This document shows, in pieces, positions 35,948 to 50,076 of a DNA stretch of 64,000 nucleotides (positions are counted from its first letter, which is position 1; each line of letters begins with the position of its first letter). This DNA comes from Takakia lepidozioides (taxonomy: Eukaryota; Streptophyta; Takakiopsida; Takakiales; Takakiaceae). The DNA is taken from NCBI GenBank assembly GCA_030704615.1, contig CM060732.1, forward strand, positions 55,035,053-55,099,052. The letters are read 5' to 3'. The translations under genes were made by a program, and so were the position numbers. The notes below the pieces were generated by a model, which saw nothing but the letters and a program-made list of their open reading frames with translations, made no database searches and was not told the origin of the DNA.

Positions 35948-38900
35948 CTACGACAACCCAACCTCTTTGAATGTGTACACATCTTCCCCCCATAGCCATG
36001 CATCGCATCGAGCATCCCTGGCACCCCAAACATCATTGCGCCGGTCATCGCCAACATGTACAGCATCCTCTGGATCAACTCCCAAAAGCTCACAAGCTCG
36101 CAGAAAGATGGTGGGGTTGGGTTTCTCTGCTTGAACCTGCATCCCCATAGCATTCAGAAATTTATCCACACGGCACCATTGTCTTTACTGAAGTGGCAAA
36201 TGCACTGCAATGTACTCCAGGAATCGCTATGGTAGTTCCATGGGCAAAAACTGGTAGATTTACTTGAATGCTAATTGGGTTCCAAGGGGAGACTGTCACT
36301 CCATCCAGCTCCACTTCACTTTGGTCTGATAAACTGATTTTGTATCCTACAAACACAACACATGACTTGTGAACACAGATTTGAGAACATTGTTCCAGTG
36401 TTCGTTTCAATCCGTTGACATATCGAACCCATGAATAAGGTACCCTAGTCTTAACCATGACGTGCGCCAGCCAAAGCTCCTTGTGTTCAATGATAGTCTA
36501 TATGCTGGATTAGCTTCAGCCTCTAAGAACAAATATATAACGTTGGGAGCAACTACAATTACACATCTATCCAACCGGGAGAGAAAAACAGCAGACCCGC
36601 TCCAACTGGGATGGCCATGCAGTGGATCACCTCAGCAGACACTGCTAGTGCATCAAACCAGTGGTCACAGTCAAGTGCTTGCAGCAGGGGCCGAAGACGC
36701 GTGTCAAAGTTGGAAACCACTCCCAACTTCACACCTGCATTCCGAAGAGTCTCGAAAACTTTTCCAGCTTCTGGATCCGCGATATGCCATGCCTAACAGG
36801 ATGATAAAGATCGGAATTAGGCACACTGCTTCCTTTCATCTTTGGAATTGGTCACTCGACAACTTTTGACCCCGTAAAGGCTGAGGAAGCAAGGGATTCA
36901 GGAATTCAACAGCTTGCCACTAAGGCAAGCACCATCCATCCATTTGTAGAAGGCTTTTGAATGAGAAAGACACCACTGCATACTAGTGGGAGTTTTAGGT
37001 TGGAGGAATCCATAATAGGTGTATGTTTTGATGCAGATAACTTCAAAACCTGACTGCCAGAAGGTAAAGCTAGTAGTTCCAAATGGATCTTGAGACATCC
37101 ATTTCAATCCCTTGAGATACAAAACCGTCCATCTGCATCCTTCCCCGCTACAATTACCATATTTCAAGTCTAAAGAATTCCTGCAACAACGACTCTGCTT
37201 GCAATTGGATTAGTATCAAGTCATGTGTTATCCCTATGTGCCTTCATACCTTCAGGCTCCCACTTCTCCCTCCTGTGACCATGTCCATACCCCTCCCCTC
37301 TATTTCAGTGAAGCCTTCCTTCCCACAGCACTTATAACCAACATCCAGAATATTTCTCTTTTTACCCCGGTTTTCATCTATAGCTATCTGTACGTTCAAT
37401 CCACAATGAGATCATCCCACCCTCTGTGATCATCTTCATTTCTATCCAAGATAAAAATGTAAGAAATCTTTTGCTGGGACTCTGTACCTCTGCAGTAGCA
37501 TAGAACTGATATAATTCCTCAAAGTAGAGCTTGTCTGAGCAGCCCGTTGCATGCTCCACTATGAACTGCCAGAAGGGACGACCATCATCCACATACCTGT
37601 CCACAGAAATGAACAAGCACTGGGATTACATATGCCTACCCTCAGAGTCTTCCCCAAAAGGGACTCTTCAGAGCTTGTAATCTTCAATTGACCATGCCTA
37701 ACAGAAGTCGCAAAGAGAGCAGTTTATCTTAATTTCTTTCAACTATTACTGTGCACGACGTACTTTGGAAATGAATACTAACACCAAGATAAGTGTGATG
37801 ATCAGATCGGTTTCAACGTAGGCTCCAGACAGGCATAGAGGACAAACAATTACCTCAAGATAGAGCGACACCAGGGTTGTGAATACGCCCAGCGATATCT
37901 GGCCAGAATCTCGTCCTCAGTGTACTTCACTCCATACTTTTTTCCAATTTTGCGATAGATCTATCAAGCCAAGATCAAGGATTTTTATCAACTGTGCAGA
38001 CGATCAGAGAGTTTTCCTTTCATTGGGAATCCCAAAAGAATTCAGCAGCCTATGTCCCATGACTCTTTTACTTTCTGTCCCTTCTCCAGCACAAATAAGA
38101 AATCCGATTAGAAGTAAAGTTTTGAAGCCAATGCTCTTCCCAGATAGCAGACCACAGAAAGAAACACGAGCAAAGACGAAGCTCGCCAAGTGCGACAGAT
38201 ACTAAAGGAATGTAAAGTGAAATGAAAATAAAAGATCTAAATTCTCAGAGAGAAGCATAATTTACTGCAGATGGTAAGGAGGGAAAACCAACTTGTGCAG
38301 CCGGCTGAGATGGAACCATGAGAGTGCCGGCAGCATCGACCAGCAGAGCCTTGTGTGTGAGGCCACCATTGATATGGCGACGATGGTCTTCACAATCACT
38401 GAATTCGCTAGAATAATCGTATTGCAACTCTGGGCTGGACACCATAGTTGTGGCTGTTGTTTTGAAGGTTCTCATCTGCAGCCACAATGCTTTAGTGTCA
38501 GACAAGCACTTTTCAAAACTTGAGTTTGAGTGCTCTTTCTTCACTACAGAGATAAGCAACAATTTTATCTTCAGATTACTTGAAGAAGTTTAGCATCCAT
38601 ACATTGTGCAGCCAATGTAAGCTTCCAATATCCCTATCCATGTAACTGCCAGAGGTAGATATGCTAGGCCAGATAGTCTATGCATTAATGCCAGGTCGAT
38701 GTTATAAAGAACGGAGCTTGAATGGGACGAGTTTGAATGCTCAAAATTCGGATCTTTCTCGAGCCTGTGGATCCTCTGAAGCCTCGTTTGACGCCATTCA
38801 ATGGCTCTGGAGGTTACATAGTCGAAGCTTGCCACTACTAAGGAAAGCTCCACACAGAGAAGTATCACATCCCGAAACAGACAGAGACAAGGACAAAGAG

Positions 38901-39127
38901 TGTAAGGGCGGGGACACTCAAGGAGAGACGAAGCAATCGACCTGTACAATTCCATCAACTTGAAGACTTGACAGGGAGGATTTTGGGAGCTCGGTACTGT
39001 TGAGTCCCAACCTAGCATTCAATCTTTCTCTCGCCACCGCCATCCCTCTCACTTCCGTTGAACCATGCCAGGCTGGTCGCAGGAGTGGCAAGCCTCTGGA
39101 CAAACCCTTAATAGTTGAAGATGCCAT
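35948..39127 (-). CDS. HDHD3-like haloacid dehalogenase (HAD) superfamily protein, 6 exons
   Basis: Minus-strand exons: 39127-38942, 38475-38293, 37960-37854, 37596-37488, 36792-36631, 36136-35948. They join in frame to 311 residues. The order and wording match plant HDHD3-type proteins (Arabidopsis At2g41250 class): DGRPFWQFIVEHATGCSD, then EAWHIADPEAGKVFETLRNAG. HAD motif I is LLVDAAGTL (nucleophile Asp109), motif II VVSNFD, motif III EKPNP and motif IV HVGDDRRND. The second Asp of the usual DxDx(T/V) is Ala, so the general acid for phosphatase chemistry is missing; plant relatives often have Gly here. Residues about 1-50 are basic and Ser/Leu-rich, as in a plastid transit peptide. The exon 1 donor may instead be at 38960 (six residues shorter). 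It is convergent with the LCAT4-like gene and divergent from the FLO7 gene. Confidence 0.88.
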
Positions 39128-40837
39128 AGCTTGGGTATATCCGTCTACTCTACTCTATTGCTCTGCAGGTCAAAGACCATTTCTAGACAGTGAGCGAACG
39201 TAAAGAGTTTCCACAAAACTTGCAAAGAGTACTGTTCTTGCATCTCACACTGTGCAGGCTTCCGAGATAGCTACATTTTTGTTTTTCAAGCAAGGAGCGA
39301 GACGAATTCATATGTACTGAAACGAGTGTCTAAGAGAGAAAAGAAAACTCGGATATACAGCTGCTGGACCATAGTCCGAAAAGACCCAAGGCATCCACTT
39401 CCTATATCACAGACTGCTCTAACTAGGCACTAACTTCTTCGCCTTCACCCACGCTTGTCCTAGCTTGAGGACACAGCCCCTGGAGGTTTACTTGACAGAA
39501 CAGAAGTTTTAGAACTATTCGAAGAACATCTCTGTTTCGTCTCCTCTCTTGAAGACAAATACATGGCCCATACAGACGGCAATAGCATTTTATCCTTTGC
39601 GTCATTACGTTGTGCAGGATGTGCGGTCCCTTGGACCATCCCCGAGATGCACGGCACAGCTGCCGAGCTTAGCAGCGATGGATCTGACTGTGGCGTGTCC
39701 CCCTCTAACACCCAACATCACCTTCTTCTCCAAATTCCGAGTATCTCGCAAATGCTGTGCCCCTAGAATATTTGGGTTTACAGCTTTGGGTTAATTGCAG
39801 CTGTGAAATCTCTCTCACAATTGCTGATTTGGGGAATCAGCAACGGCTGACCTGACCTTCCCAAACTGGCCAAATGAATTGGGGGTACTGAGTACGCGGG
39901 CCCCAACAGCCTTATCTATAATGGATTCTATTCCTGACACAGCCTCCCATATAAAGAGCATGACTATGGATCTCGGTACTGTGCTCATTTTGAATCATGC
40001 ATGCAACATGAATGGGCAGGCCGGATTATTAGAATGTTCCAACATTTATCCAAGATGCAGGCATTTAAGAAGGAATCACTCACGACTCACGAACTATAAC
40101 ACAGCATGCCGCATGTGATGACAAGTTGTTGACGAAGCAGATGACAGAGCATGCCAGATCACGTGCAGATGAGATAGGTGGCACAAGGGCCACGGCAGCA
40201 GCACCATGCTTGTCGTGCTTGCCTTCATCATGCTGGCCCACCACCATCACAAATCTTGTATGGAGTCTCAAGACTTCTACGACAAGACTTCGTGTTCAAC
40301 TCCTTTACTTTGTCTGCATGATGTTCGTGTGACATTGTTCTCTGATGTCAATTCATTGATAAATCTCAGGAGCAGCGGAATGCATGAAAATTCTGTACAT
40401 GGGTACTGTGCAATGTTGGGGAGAGTTGGGCGGATGGATAGAAATTTGAGTTGCGTCCAACAGCCATGGGTCTGCGTGGCAGATGGCAACCCTGCAAGTT
40501 AGATCCGAACACCGGCATGGTGATCCAGAAAAGTCCGGAAAGGAGGAGATTCTGAAGGCCGCTGACAATTGGTTGGAAGGAGGCTTGCTACCCAGAGGTT
40601 GGGATGTAGGCGAGAGGGTCTGGGTTGGATCCAGAATCAACTGGTCTTGAGTCTTGAAGGAAGGAGATTTTTTAAGTTCACTGGTTGAGGCGCTTCTAGG
40701 TTTCGGAGTTTCCTTCTCGGCGATTGGTTTATGTCTCTGCTGATCCATGGAAACTTGTATTTAGACTGCCCGAGATCTTGGCGATCTGCACAGAATGCAA
40801 GCAATTGCACAGCGTAGGGTTGGAAGGATTGACGGCT
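39128..40837. promoter_or_regulatory. Putative bidirectional promoter region between the HAD and FLO7-like genes
   Basis: The two genes are divergently transcribed with about 1.7 kb between their proposed ATGs and no coding region recognised between them. Both leaders look plastid-targeting, so shared control is plausible but unproven. Individual promoter elements cannot be called with confidence. Confidence 0.45.
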
Positions 40838-43800
40838 ATGGCACTTCCAATGGATGTTGGGGTCGCCTCATTGGCGAGGACACTGGCAAACAGTAACATT
40901 ATAAGTGCATCTAGAATTTTGGCAATTGCGCCCTGCTTGAATTTTGGAGGTGTGGGAAGATTCCACTGTGGTGTGAAATCGGTCCCTGTATATCGAGATT
41001 CCAGCTTTCTTCCAAGATTAGAACCAAACTACTTTTGTGGTTTTAGACAGGGGTTGAGGAGAGGTGAAACTGGTAGGACCCGGGTGCGACAGCGGGGCGT
41101 TGCAATGAAGGCCTTGGGAACCGCCCCTGCAGCAGAGCAGGTGATATCTATGTTCCATGCTGTTTCTTTCATTTGCGTGGTTTGCAATGTGAAATCCATA
41201 TCGTAATTCTGAAGGTCGGCTTGAAGAAAGTAATACTAGAATGGAGTCGAAATACCACTTTATTTGATCAAATGATGTGGACGAGCCGCCCTAAGGCTTA
41301 TTCGACAAGCAGGGTTAAGACTAATCCATGCCTAAATCCCAACTCAAGCCCAAAATCTTAGTTCTGACTGGCACTTGATTAACGAACTTTACTTGAGTCA
41401 TCAATTATGTTCACCTGAGGGCCTGCTGATTAACACAACTCTCTTTCACTCTGAGTTCATCAACAAGCTATCACTTTCCAAATGTTGGATCTTGAACCCT
41501 CACAAAGATGACAGGTTGGCATCTGATGGGGTTGTGGCAGGTGCAAGTGCCCTTACTTCGCAGTCTACTGGGGGCTATGGTAAAGCCTTACCTTGTCAAA
41601 AATCCAACAGCAGTGGCTGCTCTGGACCTCATCCGCAAACATGATAGTGGCCCTCTTTGCTATGATCATTTTGCATTCCGCACATTTGGGGCAAGTCCAT
41701 CTCCTCTCTCTTCTCCTTGCAAGAAAGGAGAAGCTTTTTCCAATGTTCTGGATAGCAGCATCTTACTGACTAGCTCTATGGGAGATGCTTGGGGCAGATG
41801 TTTTCCTGTCAAAGAAAACTATGGGTAATCATGGAATTTCAATGTTTTTGTAGCAGAAGGACTGAGATATCAGTTTGGTTCCAATCTTTCACCTGAGAAA
41901 GCTACAATGCTGGTCACCAGCCCAGGCGAGGCTTATTGCTCTGTTCCTTGGTCTTAGTCATTTGTGCAATGCTGATTGGCCCATACACCATCTGTGGCCA
42001 ACAGGTTGATGGATGTGGAATAGATGCCATAGCCCAAGTGTTCCTTGATTTAAACTATCAAGTTCGTGATGAGCTCCGATTCCCAGCCAAGAAACTGCGT
42101 GCTTTGTGGTTCTCGCCACCCGACCATCTGCTTGATATGGAGGGCAGCGAGGTAGACGGGCCACTGCCACGCATTTTTATCTCGGAAATCATTGTGGACG
42201 AGCTCAGTAGTGAGTCCCAGGTACTGGAATTTCCATCACTTCTCCAAACACCACAATCGAGAGACTTTGTCCATTGTTCTGTACTGGGACATGAAAGAAT
42301 TAATAATTGGCTCTTTTACTAATGATAGCTTGGATATCACATGTGTCCACTTTCAGTAGCCCTCTCATCAGCTTTAGAATGTTGCCAGCAACCGTACCAT
42401 GCATACTTTCCATGGTAATCTGGAAGGTCAAAGTGGTCTACTATCGGTATGGTTGATAGGATTTTTGTATGTTTTGCTGTCATGTTCTTAATTCAAACCT
42501 ATATGGAGGAATCATGGATGATGTGGAAGAAACTCTTTTGATTTGTCATCGGGGAAAATACAGGGGATAATCAGAAAATACACCAGTGGGGCTGCCAAGA
42601 TTGCCAAGTACGCTCCTGCTGCAAGTGTGCTCAATTCCCTGACATGGCCAACTCCTCTGCTAGCTGACTACCAACACCTTGCCAAGTCAGGTTCTTATAA
42701 ACCTTCTTTGTATCTCCCGTTCCTCTCTCTTTTCCAATCTCTCTCCCATCTGGATACTCTTTACGCCGGCACAACTGTGTCAAATGTGTTTTAAAGAAGA
42801 AGTCTATATTAGCAGTGCTGGAAAACCTGCAGACTTCACACCAGATGTTGTCAAAAGCTCGATCTTCCATTGCCAACTTGTGTTGGCCATGCACAAGTGT
42901 GATGGAAATTCAGATACAACCCGCCCCCCCGGTGAAAACCCTTCAACAGTTTGTGGGAAGGTCAGCATCACAAGGGAACTCAGCCTGACAGGAACAATGC
43001 AACTGACAGCTACGGGAAGCATCACCGAGTACGTCTTTCATGCACAGACAGATGATAGGATAAGTTCTAGACAGAACGCTAGAACTAAAATTGAGCTTCT
43101 TGCATTGCACTGAGCGAGATGATTTATGGGTTCAGTGAGAGCGAGTATGCTGCATGGACGTTGGTAAATGGTTATGCGCTCAATCACACAACTGTGTCGG
43201 TGCATCGCCTTGGTTCCCTGCACAATATCGAGAAGCTCAATGAGTTTCTTCAGGAAAATGGCGTCAAGCTCAACACAGAAGGAGGCATCCTCAAAGGTTG
43301 GCCACAACCTACCCCTCAAGTCTCTTCCTGTCCTCTGTGCATGCCAGCTTTTGCGCTGCGGGCTGTCATGTGTCCAATGGATCTAATAGATCTCTCTCTC
43401 TCTCTCTCCCTCCCTCATGGACAGTATAAAGTTCAACTACTAATTTGTTTTTTTCTCTGCCTAGTCTTGTGCGGCAGCCACATTTGTCACAACTATCTGT
43501 GGGTAAGGGCAGAAAAGCAGTGCTAAAATGAGCTTTATTCTCTCTGGTAAGCTACTTGTAGCCAGCATTAACAGGGACAGCATTAATCAGTAAATGGACA
43601 AAAAATTAGTGTGCAACCACTGTCTTGGAGATATCAACTGACATGTTTGTGATATTTTGTCTGGTGGCAGTAAGCCCAGATGGTGGGTTGCAGCAAAGCT
43701 CATCAGTGGCAGATAGTGCCATGTTTACTTTTGCTGGTGGTGAAGTGGAGAAAGTGCCTGCATCCTACATTGAGTTTGCAGAGCGACTTGTGCTTCCCAT

Positions 43801-44385
43801 TCATGGGGACTTGCAAGCTGACGAGGTTTGTGCTCTGAAGCTAAGAAGTCACTGACTGACACTAGTTGTTGTGTACTCTTGTTGACCTAACATAGCTGTA
43901 CTAGCACAAGTTTTAGTCACGCGTATGTAAAACCTTTATTTGAAAGCTAGTTGTAAAATGATTTATTGGAGAGCCACACGGATGTAAATAACTTCCGACT
44001 CGATCAGCTTGGTTAATTGTCATATTCTAGGGACACGTGAGGATCTCCTTTTGGATTGTAGAGTACTGAGGACACCCTGCAGAGCAGCCTCAGTTGCAAT
44101 ATACTGGGGAGAGTTAACAAGATGGCCTTGACTATTTAGGTGCTGTTCAATCTATGCACCAGATGATTCCAGGTGGGTAGATGTCTTTCTGGCTTGTGAC
44201 ATAACAGAACCAGAGGCAGATAAGAATGTTTTTAGCCATTAAGCTTTCAAATCATTGCACTTACTGTGGTGGTTTTATCATTGCAGATCCATGAAAGGCA
44301 TCGGAGGGATGGTTTTGAAGTGGGCAATGCAGACAAAATATTCGAGAGCACATCAGCTGATCAGATGGGTATGCGAGTTGGTTGA
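40838..44385 (+). CDS. FLO7: FLO7-like DUF1338 protein (2-oxoadipate dioxygenase/decarboxylase fold), 7 exons
   Basis: Exons: 40838-41140, 41541-41690, 42005-42220, 42564-42685, 43136-43296, 43671-43825, 44287-44385; they join in frame to 401 residues. Plant DUF1338 blocks run in order: NPTA..LDLIRKH, YDHFAFRTFG, DELRFPAKKLRALWFSPP, GPLPRIFISEIIVDELS, EYAAWTLVNGYALNHTT, VSPDGGLQQSS, YIEFAERLVLP and RRDGFEVGNADKIFEST. Likely metal ligands are His144, His281 and Glu352, the two-His-one-Glu set of the bacterial enzyme HglS, which converts 2-oxoadipate to 2-hydroxyglutarate in lysine breakdown. Rice FLO7 acts in amyloplasts and is needed for normal endosperm starch. The first roughly 95 residues are basic and Ser/Arg-rich, like a plastid transit peptide; an in-frame ATG at 40724 would lengthen it. 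Intron 2 starts with GC (GGG|GCAAGT), a GC-AG intron. Confidence 0.9.
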
Positions 44386-47300
44386 CCTCATTGTGGACTA
44401 ATCTACATTCCTACCTTCCAAGTTCTTTTCATACTCCCAGCTCCACACAGATGTGTTGAATGTAAGACCGAACAAGACTGGACTGCATAGAAGATACAAG
44501 AATAGTACACAATCATTATTTTTTTGGTGGATTCAAGTCACCATGATCTAATTTTTTATTCGGTGGACACACTGTGTTTTATTTCATACATGAAAAGGAG
44601 TACCTCTGTCCAAAGAGACCTGTAATGAACAATGAGCTGGGTTATACTTCCTGTTAATCAGAGGAAGGCTTACAAAGAGTAACGCATGAGTGTCATTTTT
44701 CTTGTTGACATTACAGTTTTCCCCTTGCACATTATGCAATTGTAAAAAGCTTATGCATCAGCGTCACATCCTGGCAACATATCACAGCTAAACATAACCT
44801 GATGTTGGACATAACTTTATCAAGGAATATTCCTTAGCACTAGGATTATTGATTGGTCTTGTTTGGAACCCTCAACCATGGTTAAGCTCGCTCATCAGCA
44901 AACAGCACACTGGCTTTCCTTGGCAGTTGGCAGTTCTTACAAGGGGGATGGCAAGATTTAACAAGAATTACCCTCATTTCAGCATATTTTATATTCATGA
45001 AAGGGGGCCATTTTGGATCCCATTCCTTTGAGCTGTTGGCCAACTTTTAAGGCTTTTAAGTAGACTCCAGAAGGTCAGACATCCCTGCTTCCCATGGCCC
45101 CCTTGAAGTATCAGCCAACAAATGCGCTCCCTGATATGGTCATTCTGGTATTAGGTGTGTCCCAGTGCTGGGACCAAAAAACCAAATACCAGAATTGCAA
45201 AATTCATGTAGACTCCAGAAGGTCAGACATCCCTGCTTCCCTGAAGTATCAGCCACAAATTCGCTGATTTGAGGTGGTCACATCATTGAATGTACGGGTA
45301 CATTGTGCGTCATCACGGGAAGAGCACACCTCCCGCTCGGCGAGACTGCCTGTTACTATGACAGTCAGTAGGTGGAGGCCGGGTTCTAACCTGCTCCATC
45401 CCCCTCCTTTGCAGAAGGCAAATGGAGCACAGGCCAGGCCCCTCTATCCTCTATGCTTTTTTTTTTCCATCTGGCTCTTGGACGATGTGGTTGCCCAGGA
45501 CGCCCCCGTTCCACGGAACATAGCCATGACATTGACCCATCCTCCGAGCTCAGGCATCTATCTACCTCCCGGCTATTACCCTTTTACATTTGTCTACTGA
45601 TGTTTGGGACCTTTTACAACACATTTACAAAAAAAGTCATGAATGTTCGTCGGCATCTTTAAGAAAAATTGGCCTCCATCAAGTTCAAGAACCAATGCGA
45701 GCAAGGAGCTGGTCCAGGTCGCCATTTAATGGAGACAAACAAGGTACAGCTCCAAGAGCACCTACGCCAACATTTTGGCGTGCTTCAGTTCCTCACCCTG
45801 CCGTTTCTCCTGGTCGATCAACTGGAGACGTGCAACAACAATAGTCGAAATTAGCGATCAAATCGAGCTTGCCATCGAGATAGATTGATCATAAAGTATC
45901 GAGGAGGTTACGTATGCACAAAGACTTTGTTCTGGCAGTGAATTAATCTACGTGATGTATCCGTGGATGAGAATGAACGTCATCGGCATCTGAGCAACCA
46001 AGGAGCAGCTTAAAGGCCTTACCATATAGCTTGGAAGGCCACCAAGTTGCGCTGATAAACATACACTACTCCTCCTGAAACAACACCTGTCCATAGCATG
46101 TGAAGGAGATGTGCCAGAAATGCTAGTATTCTTGTTTGATCTGCATTATATCCGATCTCGAATAATTAGTAATTTACACACAGTATATCCCGTTTCTTGT
46201 TTCTTGTAAGCAGACCTGCAAAATATGTACTTAAGGCCTCTGCAGAATATTTCTGCTGGTCTGCATTACTCCTTACAAATTGAGACAAACCTAATATTCA
46301 TGATCTCGGTCTTAACATTTCAGTTTTCATATGAATGAGAAGGATGCATAAACTCGAACTTGGATCCATAATTTAATACCACCTGAAAGTCGCAGTGCGA
46401 GAACATGAGGGTGGATGATCTTCAGATTGCTGCAAGCATCCCACAAAAATTCGGTGCTTTCAAAGGCTTGAAAGATATCTAGCTCCCTGGGGCTGCGCGC
46501 ACTTTGATTCTCAACTTGGAATTATCTTGCACAGACCAATTGAGCCCGGTATTCTACATATTAAAGTTCGATTCAGCACTGTTAAAGATAGAGCGAGAAC
46601 TTTCTAAACGACCGGGATATCCTTGATGATCATTAGACAAGAATCGGTGAGGCTTATGTACACAGCAAATAATTTATTGGCTGACCGCACAATTCAAGAA
46701 TAACCTGGTGTACATATTATTATTTGTTCTATAGTATATGTGGAGGACTTCCGCTCTCAGAAACTAACAGAGCTCAGAGCTCATTGTAGATAGTGCATAT
46801 CAGAGACAAGAAACAAGAAACGGAAGGGGTGGCAAGAGAGGCCAGGATGTCCATTGCGAGAAGGGACGCGAGGGATGTCCGATTGAGAAGAAGTTATGAG
46901 CGATCTCCAGTGTGGCGGGGCAAGAAAAGAGGACGCGCGACGCAGAAAGTAATTGGGAGGACCAAGTTATATGTCAACTTTGCCCAGTGCTTTCCATCCG
47001 TCCAATCATCGACTCCTTATCATCCAACCCACAATGAAAGTAAGGGTTCCAAGTTTTGGCGGGGGTTATGAAGGTCCACAGCAGAGAGTGTGTGGCAGCA
47101 GCCAATAGCGGGGCTTGCCATGGGGTCAAGCCTACACGTGTGGGCAGTGGAGAAGCGGAGCAGCCTTCTGTTAGGGTCCACAATGCTAATAAGTAATAAC
47201 CAGTTCCTCCTCTCCTCAGCGACACCACAATGGACTCACTAAGGCCCGCTTAGAAGTTTAAGGGCCAGGAAGTAACAGCAAAATAAGCGACATGTCCTCA

Positions 47301-50076
47301 AATAGAGTTATTATGTCCCTGAGATACTATTATTGATTAACTGTTATGGTTCAAGTACATGGGGGTTCTCTGTCGCGTCCCCTTCTGTTGTCTGATTATT
47401 ACCCAAATGGTGCATTTCTGATTGCAAGAATATCAACGCACTCACGTGGCCCCTGTCTTCCACCCTGTCTTCCATATACTTGAGGGACTTGTGCTGGAGC
47501 CCACCTCCTAATTATGTCCTTCCCGACTACGCGGAAGGCATTGCTCGTGTGCAAGCAGCTGTGCTTTCTCCCCCACCCTTGCGTTGGAGTTCCTGGAAGA
47601 CGCTCAGGCACCTCCGCGCAAAGGTCTTCATAGATGATAGTGCCGCAGTTTTCAGGTGGTAGCAGTACTCCTAGCAGTTCAGCAGATTCAGGTGGTAGCA
47701 TTAGCAGTGTTGACACCACCTACGGATGTAATTGAGGGCATTCATTTATGGAACATGAGGGGACACACTCTCCGTTTTCCGTTGCACCACCATTTCTCTT
47801 CCCACCATCCGTTGTAATGAGCACGGACTACAATGAAGTTCACATCCCTGAATTGAAACATTCTCTCCCCCGCGTCCTGCGAATTTGAAAGTGTTTTCCT
47901 TCTAAACATTGCTCTCCAATTCAACCATGTGCATTCAATGAATATGTACCATGTGCATAGTCCAGTAGACAATCATTCGACATATGCCATCACACCAATA
48001 TTTGGTTGGATGGATGGAGAATGAATGTTGCATGCATGGATGGTCCCATGGATGATGTCAGTGCGCAGTATCATGCACAGGGGCGGGATGGCGAGGTTCA
48101 CTGTCGGGGTTGAGGTGGGTCCCTACGGCTGACAAGGGTTGGGGTTTATGTTTGGGGTTGCAGGGTAAATATGGATGAAGATGTGTTTCTGCGGTAATGG
48201 GTCCTCTTCCACGTAAATAGACGCCGCATCTTTCCCAAAATCATGCCACGTGTCCTGGGCTCACGCCAGGCTCCTGGGCTCACACTCTAGCATCCCCCTA
48301 GCTCACGCCCATGTTAACTCTCTCCCTTGCCCTGAGTAACCTCATGGGTATGTGTTGTCCCACTAGAGTTGTTTAGGCTATCAGAGAAATCGATGATCTT
48401 CTTGCCTTAGGGGCAATCAGGGACTGCCAAAACTTGAACTTACTGTGCTGGCCACGAGGTTAAGAGTTCACAAGAGAAGGTTGCTAACTCTGTATAGTGA
48501 GTGTTCCTAGTTGAGAGAATTGTGCAATCCAGAGACACGATGTGGAGGATAGTGAAGCATGTTATGGCCCTCTGCAATGGGTCCTCTTGCAAATGATACC
48601 TCTATATTGAAAGCATCAAAACAGACTGGCTACACTTGCTTCTACTCACATCAAAGAAGTGATTCATGTGTTGTGATGTCAATGTCTATCTTACAGGAAA
48701 TCCCTTTCTTGTGTACCAATGTGTTTGGTTGACCCATGAAACTGCAAATGAAATGAAATGGCTAGCTTCAGGATTATTGAAGCTGTCTGTAGGATGAATT
48801 CTGCAATACAAGATCATTGCAATCAGACCCAGGTAGTATTTGTACCTGTTTCAGAGCTAGTGCCAATTATTTCTCCTCTTTTTGGCTCTGCCACTGGGCT
48901 TATTCTTTTGTAGGACATTTTCTCATGTGAAGATACTGTCTCGAGACTGTTTGGAATAATTATTGGTAGTTCCAAATCCAGTGATGTTCACGAGCTTATG
49001 TCTGGGTCACGTTATATATCCACTGCAGCTGACTGAAGCTGCCTGCTTCTAAAGAGCAGGAGGTACGTGAATATCAATTGATGGTGATCATCACGGGGTA
49101 ATCAGATGACTCAAATACATGCTTTTTGATTGCTTTTATTGAGTCCTTGAAGTCCACGGCCTTCGTCAATGTGCTGCCAACCCAACATTTAACGGCGACC
49201 ATGAGTGGAAAATAAGGACAGCAATAAAGCTTGAATGCTTGCCACTAGAGAGAAGGAAGGTACAGAAAACACCACTGCTTGGAACAATATCTAACTAACT
49301 ATACTTATTACACATTCCTTGCTCATCCCCCAAGGGGAACAACCGAGGGGAAAAGGCTGTTTACACTGACTTTGGCTAACATCGTCTCTCTACCTCTCTG
49401 AAACACTATGCAGTGCTCCCTACCTCTCCAATTTCAGGACTACGCATGCTTCACCAAAGCATTCTCAGCTGATTGGATGGAGCTACAGGAGCTCCACATG
49501 ATCAACTGTCTCCAGGATCAGCAAGGACCATCAATACACAATAATCTTGAAGTTCCAAGTCCAATGATGTAGACTACATCTACTTTCAGTAATAAATTTT
49601 GCGGTGAACAGCTGTGAACAGCACAAGAACTATTTCCAACAGTATACCTGTAGTTGTTTCCCATCTCCATGGGACTAAATGTATGGTAAACATAAACAAG
49701 CCACAATGTGAGCTGGTTTCCACTGCATTTCAGCTTGATGTGAGGAGGCGTTCATAATTAGCCTCCGTACCATCTACTTTAATTGGACAAAAAACGACAC
49801 AACAAGAAGAAACTAATACCACCGCATCATGGGAGTGTGCCATATCCTCGAGTGACATTCGAACCTCATGAAATCCAAAAGTCCCTAGGAGAGAGAGAAA
49901 TAAATGGGCTTTAAGTATATAGCTCTCGAGAAGCCCAATACAAACGTACTAAAACACAATCGTTGCAAAAGGACAGCATGAGGGCCTCGCACTTCGATAA
50001 AGGAGAGTAAATCAATGAAAGTGTAATTATTGATAATCTAAAAGTAAGTACTTTAATAATTAGTGCCAACTACACG
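44386..50076. other. Long intergenic region, no gene recognised; one local duplication
   Basis: Nothing in these 5.7 kb resembles a known protein or RNA gene. A direct repeat GTAGACTCCAGAAGGTCAGA... occurs at 45060-45110 and 45208-45256; the first copy has an extra 8-base insert. The phrase TCCTGGGCTCAC occurs at about 48252 and 48272 and again at 63542, hinting at a dispersed repeat. Any open frames are short and unsupported. Confidence 0.4.
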
